A stretch of DNA of 10,582 nucleotides from assembly GCA_003661465.1 (NCBI GenBank), contig QMWE01000022.1:1-10582 (forward strand). Direction: 5' to 3'. The position numbers were made by a program, and so were the translations under genes. Within the stretch, counting starts at the first letter, position 1, and each line of letters opens with the position of its first letter. Below, one piece after another: positions 6,042-10,582 of the stretch. The stretch is from Hadesarchaea archaeon. Its GTDB lineage: Archaea; Hadarchaeota; Hadarchaeia; Hadarchaeales; Hadarchaeaceae. The notes under the pieces were generated by a model, which saw nothing but the letters and a program-made list of their open reading frames with translations, did not search any database and was not told the DNA's origin.

Positions 6042-7267
6042 CCCTCTATTTTCTTCATTGCTCGCCTGAACAGCTTTAGCGCCTTCTCCCGGTCATCCCA
6101 GTTGACAAAGAAGCTTATCGAGGCCCTGCTGGACAATATCTCTACTATGTTTATCCCAGCTTTGGCCACCGGCTCCGTAAGTTTGGCTATCACACCTGGT
6201 GTGTAAATAAACCGTTCGCTCTCCGCCACTATCATCGCCAAACCTCCCTCACTCGTTACGCTTTTCATGAGCCTGTTCTCGACCACTGCCTTGTGCATGA
6301 GCCTGAGCGCCTTTGTGGCGTCCTTATCTGCCACGTACACCGAAAAGGATCTGGGACCGATCGAAACACCAAATATGTTTATCCCAGCCTGGCTGAGTGG
6401 ACCCGCAGATCTTACGAGTATGCCTGGAGTCGTCTGCATTTTCTCCCCGACCACTGTCAACATGGCAAGTGGCTTTCCGTGCAATTTCACGCCCACGAAT
6501 TCACGCTCCTTAGGTCCCACTATGGTTGTGCCACCGGAAGATAAATCACCTCGTCTGAAATGTGTAACTCTTGCCTTTATCTCCGGGTCTTTGTACGACA
6601 TGGCACGGGGATGCATCACCTGAGCCCCGAAACGAGCAAGATCCCTCATCTCCTCGACGGTAATTTCTCCCACCAAAAGTGCGTTGGAAATCTTATTTGG
6701 ATCAGCGCTCATCACACCCTCGACATCCGTAACTATGATCACCTCGTCCGCGTGCACACATTTGCCGATCAAAAAGCCCGTTATATCACTTCCCCCCCTT
6801 CCTATCGTGGTTATGTTTCCCCTGCGATCGCGCCCCAAGAAACCACATATGACCGGAACCACACCACGTCTCATCAAGGGTAGGATATATCGTTGAACCC
6901 TCCTTTTTGTCTCAGCAAGATCAACATTCGCCATTCCGAAGTTGCTATCCGTTATCACGGGCCATTCTCTTTGGGCAGGATCGACAAATCTAGCATCGAC
7001 CCCCAGCTCACGTAGCGCTGCGGCGAAAACTCGAGCGCTGACGCGTTCGCCTAAAGCCATTATGAAATCCAACTCTTTTTTGCTAAAGTCTCGCTTTGCT
7101 GCATTGACTGCCCTAAGCAAGGCATCCGTCGTGTGTCCCATGGCTGAGACGACTACAGCGATTTGGTTGCCCTTTCGGTACTCGTTGAAAATCGCTTTGG
7201 CCCCAAGCCGAACCCGATCTATGTTGCCTACGCTCGTCCCGCCGAATTTGACCACGAGACGTTTCAC
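6038..7267 (-). CDS. lysC: Aspartate kinase
   Basis: 409 residues. It phosphorylates L-aspartate with ATP, the entry step for aspartate-family amino acids. The kinase domain (about 1-260) has KFGGTSVG (7-14), GFLGRD (142-147), GRGGSD (156-161) and the characteristic HPRAM (219-223) and TTIVG (247-251) segments. Two ACT domains follow (about 268-333 and 342-405), each with a regulatory-fold turn (GILVRSAGPLSQAGINI; GVIAKLTEPVAKAGINI), so allosteric feedback by lysine or threonine is expected. There is no fused homoserine dehydrogenase. I chose GTG 7267 because it overlaps the lysA TGA as GTGA and starts the protein at MKRLVVKFGG, with GGGTGG upstream; GTG 7276 would add three residues. Confidence 0.96.
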   Translation of the reverse strand: MKRLVVKFGGTSVGNIDRVRLGAKAIFNEYRKGNQIAVVVSAMGHTTDALLRAVNAAKRDFSKKELDFIMALGERVSARVFAAALRELGVDARFVDPAQREWPVITDSNFGMANVDLAETKRRVQRYILPLMRRGVVPVICGFLGRDRRGNITTIGRGGSDITGFLIGKCVHADEVIIVTDVEGVMSADPNKISNALLVGEITVEEMRDLARFGAQVMHPRAMSYKDPEIKARVTHFRRGDLSSGGTTIVGPKEREFVGVKLHGKPLAMLTVVGEKMQTTPGILVRSAGPLSQAGINIFGVSIGPRSFSVYVADKDATKALRLMHKAVVENRLMKSVTSEGGLAMIVAESERFIYTPGVIAKLTEPVAKAGINIVEILSSRASISFFVNWDDREKALKLFRRAMKKIEG

Positions 7268-8577
7268 TCCAGCCACCCAGGAACCCTATCAAGCCGAGTC
7301 AGATCCTCAAATGTCTCTCTTCGTCGTATGATCTCTGCTTTGTCACCATTGACCAACACCATCGCGGGGCGTGGTTGAGCGGTATGCTGACTGGACATCA
7401 CGATCCCATAAGCTCCGACATCGAAAATCACAGCCAAATCTCCCTGTTCGGCCCTGGGAAGTTTCCTTCCTTTTCCGAGGAAATCACCTGACTCGCAAAG
7501 TGGTCCAGCCACGTTGACCACCACATCGTTTTTCTGGTCAAGTTTGTTCGCTAGCTCGATGTGGTGATATGCACCATATAGGGCAGGTCTAATCAGGGCG
7601 TTCATTCCTGCATCCACAGAAATCCAGGTCGGCATGCCGAGCCTCTCCTTGATGTATCCAACCCTGGCCAGAAGGATTCCTGCATCGGCCACTAAGTACC
7701 GACCGGGTTCGAATACCAGCACTGGTTCTTCAAGCCCGTGTTCCTTCACAAATCGTCTCACCACACTCACCACCCTTTCTGCAACCATTTCGGGTTGAAG
7801 TTCCTTCTCTCCGGGTTTGTATGGAATGCCGATCCCTCCACCAAGATCCACGTGAGAAATCGAAATGTCCAGTTTCTCCTTTACCTCCGCGACCAACGCC
7901 ATAAGTTTCTCCGCCTCTTCTTCATAGGGAGCCGCATCAAGGATCTGTGAACCGATATGTGCATGAATGCCGACAACCTCCACATCTTTCATTTTGGCCG
8001 CTCGCTCGTATGCCTTGAGGGCCTGTCCACTGGCGACGTCGAAGCCGAACTTGCTCTCGCGGAGTCCGGTGGCTATATAAGGATGGGTAGGAGCCCTCAC
8101 GTCCGGATTCACCCTAAATCCCACCCTCGCGCGTTTATCCATATGCGACGCTATCCTATCCACAGCCTCCAGCTCCTGGAAGTTGTCTACGTTTATCAGC
8201 ACATCGTTGGCTATGGCAAGCTCCAGCTCTCGGCGGGTTTTGTAATTGCCGTTAAAGACGATGCGTTTTCCGGAAATACCTGCCCCGAGAGCTATCCTGA
8301 GTTCATTCTCGGAGCTGACATCCGCGCCCGAACCTTCGTTCTGTAAGATCTTGACGATCGCGAGGTTCGAGTTCGCTTTCAAGGCATAACACACCAGCAA
8401 ATTCCGCCACAGGCTGGAAAATGCCCTGTGAAAATTGCGATATTTTTCCCGTATACGCTGTTCATCCATCACGTAGAGCGGTGTCCCAAATGTTTTGGCG
8501 AGATCGACCGCGTCCAACTTTCCCACAACCAAATGACCCATGTCGTTTGCCCTGAAATGTTCCTTCAACATCAGCAT
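7264..8577 (-). CDS. lysA: Diaminopimelate decarboxylase
   Basis: 437 residues, fold-type III PLP enzyme. It decarboxylates meso-diaminopimelate to L-lysine, the last step. The PLP lysine is Lys67 in CYALKANSN. Other landmarks are GIHAHIGSQ (substrate/PLP His), DLGGGIGIPY (phosphate-binding glycine loop), EPGRYLVADAG, and the active-site Cys in GPLCESGDFLG contributed across the dimer, followed by DVGAYG. CESxD distinguishes it from arginine or ornithine decarboxylases of this fold. Start ATG 8577 lies 10 nt after GAGG and overlaps the aminotransferase stop; ATG 8571, sharing TGATG with that stop, is the alternative. The stop is coupled to lysC by GTGA. Its presence shows that this organism makes lysine by a diaminopimelate route. 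Confidence 0.97.
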   Translation of the reverse strand: MLMLKEHFRANDMGHLVVGKLDAVDLAKTFGTPLYVMDEQRIREKYRNFHRAFSSLWRNLLVCYALKANSNLAIVKILQNEGSGADVSSENELRIALGAGISGKRIVFNGNYKTRRELELAIANDVLINVDNFQELEAVDRIASHMDKRARVGFRVNPDVRAPTHPYIATGLRESKFGFDVASGQALKAYERAAKMKDVEVVGIHAHIGSQILDAAPYEEEAEKLMALVAEVKEKLDISISHVDLGGGIGIPYKPGEKELQPEMVAERVVSVVRRFVKEHGLEEPVLVFEPGRYLVADAGILLARVGYIKERLGMPTWISVDAGMNALIRPALYGAYHHIELANKLDQKNDVVVNVAGPLCESGDFLGKGRKLPRAEQGDLAVIFDVGAYGIVMSSQHTAQPRPAMVLVNGDKAEIIRRRETFEDLTRLDRVPGWLE

Positions 8578-9836
8578 TTTCTTTCGACCTCTTTGAGAGC
8601 TTCCTCAAATATATCGAGTCCAAGCTCAAGCTCCCGCCTGCCTATGGTAAGCGGAGGTGCAATCCGGATCGCTGACTTCCCACCCCTGAAAACTATAAGT
8701 CCACGGTTCAGGGACTCACGTACCAGCATTTCCCTTTCCTTCACTGCAAAATCTTTCGTACGTTTATCTTTCACCAAGTCGACCGCTAGAAGAAGACCTT
8801 TCCCCCTGACGTCGCCTATGAGCCTGGAATCTTCTTTCATCTCCTCCAACCGCTTGAGCGCCATCTCACCCAATTCTTCCGCACGCTTTACCAAGTTCTG
8901 CTCTTCCAAAATTTTCAGACCCTCGATGGCCGCCACGCAGGCAACCAGATTTCCTCCAAACGTGGATGCGTGCGCACCTGGTTCCCAGTCCATGACCTCT
9001 GCGTCAGCTATGGTGGCGCCTATAGGAGCGATTCCCCCAGCGAGTGCTTTTGCCACACACACGATATCCGGAACGACATCCCAATGTTCGATTGCAAACA
9101 TCTTGCCGCTTCGTCCAAGCCCTGTTTGAATCTCGTCAACGATGAATATCCATCCCTTCTCCTCGCAGAGTTCCTTCAGCATTGGATAAAAGTCGGATGG
9201 GGGGATCACATAACCGGCCGTTCCCTGAATCGGTTCGGTGATTACTGCGGCAACTTTTTCCTCCGGGATGTCCTTCCCCAAACGATTGCGTATATGCTCG
9301 ATACACTCGGAGGAACTCTTGAAGGGACCGCGATAAGGATCTGGGAACTGGACGAGGCTCACCTCGGGAACCAACGGTGCGAAATGTTCTCGACGCAGGG
9401 TCGGAGCGCCGGACAAGCTCATCGCCCCAAACGTGCGCCCGTGAAAACTCCCGGTAAAGGAGATCATGTGCGGACGACGAGTGTGCCAGCGCACGCATTT
9501 AAATGCTGCCTCCACGGCCTCAGCTCCGCTGTTTCCGAAATAAACATGCTTTGGGAATTTACCCGGAGTGATGTCCACCAAACGCTCTGCGAGTTCGACC
9601 TGTGCTTCGTAATAAAAATCGGTTCCTGCAAAGTGTGTGAGCTTCCTGAGCTGCTGCTCCACGGCACGAATTAACCGTGGGTGAGAATACCCGTAGTTCA
9701 ATACAAACATTCCGGACGAGAGATCCAGCAACACGTTTCCATCTATATCTTTTACGTAGCATCCCCACCCCTCCGTCGCCACGATGGGCTCAGCCCGCGT
9801 GTAGGAAGGAGACATCACCCGTTCATCACGCGACAC
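8571..9836 (-). CDS. Class III (ornithine/GABA-type) PLP aminotransferase, N-terminus uncertain
   Basis: 421 residues from GTG 9836. It is a fold-type I, class III aminotransferase: GNSGAEAVEAA (101-111) for PLP phosphate binding, FTGSFHGRT (127-135), EPIQGTAG (201-208), Asp234 in VDEIQTGLGR, Schiff-base Lys263 in VAKALAGG, and TFGGN with an Ala/Cys-rich helix after it. This family covers ornithine, acetylornithine, succinyl-DAP and GABA transaminases, so the substrate is not fixed by motif. As first gene of the lysine operon it may supply a diaminopimelate-pathway amination step. The frame stays open upstream of GTG 9836 to about 9932, and the extra residues (PRIVTPIPGPRAKELV, about 9881-9834) resemble the normal N-terminus of archaeal relatives. 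The true start is therefore probably further upstream at a non-AUG codon, such as CTG 9911 after GGGTGAT. Confidence 0.92.
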   Translation of the reverse strand: MSRDERVMSPSYTRAEPIVATEGWGCYVKDIDGNVLLDLSSGMFVLNYGYSHPRLIRAVEQQLRKLTHFAGTDFYYEAQVELAERLVDITPGKFPKHVYFGNSGAEAVEAAFKCVRWHTRRPHMISFTGSFHGRTFGAMSLSGAPTLRREHFAPLVPEVSLVQFPDPYRGPFKSSSECIEHIRNRLGKDIPEEKVAAVITEPIQGTAGYVIPPSDFYPMLKELCEEKGWIFIVDEIQTGLGRSGKMFAIEHWDVVPDIVCVAKALAGGIAPIGATIADAEVMDWEPGAHASTFGGNLVACVAAIEGLKILEEQNLVKRAEELGEMALKRLEEMKEDSRLIGDVRGKGLLLAVDLVKDKRTKDFAVKEREMLVRESLNRGLIVFRGGKSAIRIAPPLTIGRRELELGLDIFEEALKEVERKC

Positions 9837-9943
9837 GAGCTCTTTTGCACGGGGACCTGGAATGGGGGTAACTATACGTGGAGCACCTTTAACCCATGCT
9901 GGTCTTGACAGAGCATCACCCGTTGTATCAATAATTAATCATG

Positions 9944-9956
9944 ATACTTAAAAAAG
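9944..9956 (-). promoter_or_regulatory. Probable TATA box of the lysine operon
   Basis: Read on the minus strand, CTTTTTTAAGTAT is an archaeal TATA-like element upstream of the aminotransferase frame. Transcription would be predicted to begin about 25 nt downstream, near 9920-9930, which just includes the open upstream extension of that frame. No promoter is obvious at the later gene junctions, so one transcript for the whole operon is likely. Confidence 0.4.
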
Positions 9957-9992
9957 CGATATTCCCCGACGATGGGATAGCAAAACCTGAGA

Positions 9993-10003
9993 GTTTTATT
10001 ATC
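9993..10003 (+). promoter_or_regulatory. Probable TATA box of nnrD
   Basis: GTTTTATTATC lies about 30-40 nt upstream of the GTG start at 10033. The predicted transcript start (about 10020-10025) would leave only a few leader bases. The ribosome-binding site GAGGT (10022-10026) is at or just inside that start, so the exact start is unclear. It is divergent from the lysine operon promoter in the same intergenic region. Confidence 0.35.
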
Positions 10004-10032
10004 TCACCTACATTTCTTTTTGAGGTCGAACC

Positions 10033-10582
10033 GTGACGAAAACCAAACGCTGGACATCAAAGAGAGACGTGTTAAAAGTACTTCCCGAACGAAAACCCGA
10101 GTCCCACAAGGGAGACTTTGGAAGGTTACTCATAGTGGGCGGTGGATCGCACTATGTGGGAGCCCCAGCACTCGTGGGACTCGCTGCCTTGCGTTCTGGA
10201 GCAGACTTGGTCATCGTGGCAGCTCCGGAAAAAACGGCTTGGGCCGTAAACTCCATCTCTCCCGATCTCATCACCCTCAAATTGCCCTGCAAAGACCTAG
10301 AACCTTCCGTCATTCCAGAGCTCCGTAGCGAGCTGGAACGTTCCACAGCTGTGGTGGTAGGACCAGGATTGGGCACTACGTCGAAAACGCTGGACGCCGT
10401 CATCGAGATCGCTCGCGAACTCAAAGAAAAACATCCGAGGCTTCCGACGTTATTTGACGCCGATGGACTGAAAGCCCTGGCGAATACACGCGATCTGCTC
10501 CATGGAATGCCATGGATCCTCACGCCCCACGTGGGAGAATTCAAGCTTCTAATAGGAAGAGATATCCCCAGAAGCATGGACG
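10033..10582 (+). CDS. nnrD: ADP/ATP-dependent NAD(P)H-hydrate dehydratase (partial, 3' end beyond window)
   Basis: The first 183 codons of an open frame with no stop before the window edge. It belongs to the YjeF C-terminal (carbohydrate-kinase-like, PF01256) family, which dehydrates damaged NADHX/NADPHX back to NAD(P)H using ADP or ATP. Motifs: HKGDFGRLLIVGGG (25-38), the following YVGAPALVGLAALRSGADLV (41-60), VVGPGLG (108-114), DADGLKAL (142-149) and LTPHVGEF (163-170). The catalytic GTGD motif should lie past the edge. The frame starts directly with this domain, with a tga stop codon at 10021-10023 just upstream, so there is no N-terminal NAD(P)HX epimerase domain as in the common bifunctional NnrE-NnrD fusion. 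Start GTG 10033 has GAGGT at 10022-10026, a 6-nt spacer. Confidence 0.93.
   Translation, partial: MTKTKRWTSKRDVLKVLPERKPESHKGDFGRLLIVGGGSHYVGAPALVGLAALRSGADLVIVAAPEKTAWAVNSISPDLITLKLPCKDLEPSVIPELRSELERSTAVVVGPGLGTTSKTLDAVIEIARELKEKHPRLPTLFDADGLKALANTRDLLHGMPWILTPHVGEFKLLIGRDIPRSMD

Noticed and set aside
8428..9129. Long + strand open frame opposite lysA and the aminotransferase
   Set aside because: Ser/Pro/Phe-rich product, typical of the antisense of well-conserved coding sequence. Both genes beneath it have clear catalytic motifs.
10152..10577. Minus-strand open frame of 141 codons at the right edge
   Set aside because: It lies antisense to nnrD, whose motifs are unmistakable on the + strand.
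1..10582. CRISPR arrays, insertion sequences or phage genes
   Set aside because: No regularly spaced repeats, transposase or integrase motifs, or terminal inverted repeats were seen.

Overview
The window is archaeal. The evidence is an initiator tRNA gene interrupted by several small introns with bulge-helix-bulge (BHB) splice motifs, a diaminopimelate-type lysine operon with archaeal-type aspartate-semialdehyde dehydrogenase and LysC, GGAGG/GGTGA-type ribosome-binding sites, TATA-like boxes in the intergenic regions, and S-layer/Ig-like extracellular domains typical of archaeal envelopes. Introns outside position 37/38 are best known from Thermoproteales and some deep or uncultivated archaeal lineages. 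The diaminopimelate route is used by many euryarchaea and relatives, whereas Crenarchaeota mostly use the aminoadipate route. An uncultivated thermophilic lineage is therefore plausible, but I cannot place it more exactly.

Left part, + strand: a secreted-domain plus multi-helix membrane protein (49-1302). Next is an initiator tRNA-Met(CAU) gene (1282-1478) whose 5' end lies inside the 3' end of that CDS. It appears to be split into five exons by four introns at tRNA positions 10/11, 37/38, 45/46 and 59/60. After it comes a small membrane protein resembling the Sm_multidrug_ex/COG2426 group (1534-2160).

Centre and right, - strand, transcribed from about 9.9 kb down to 2141: a tightly packed operon in the order class III aminotransferase, lysA, lysC, dapA, dapB, small unknown ORF, asd, TolB-like beta-propeller. 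Most junctions are 4-nt ATGA/GTGA overlaps, which suggests translational coupling. LysC phosphorylates aspartate, Asd makes the semialdehyde, DapA condenses it with pyruvate, DapB reduces the product to tetrahydrodipicolinate, and LysA decarboxylates meso-diaminopimelate to lysine. The steps between DapB and LysA (dapD/C/E/F, dapL or ddh) are absent from the window. The leading aminotransferase is the only local candidate for the amination step.

Far right, + strand and divergent from the operon: a partial NAD(P)H-hydrate dehydratase gene (nnrD) running off the edge. The region between them, about 9837-10032, probably holds back-to-back promoters.

The main discovery candidate is the four-intron initiator tRNA. 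Its mature form folds into a complete cloverleaf with initiator hallmarks, and each intron has its own hairpin and BHB-like junctions.
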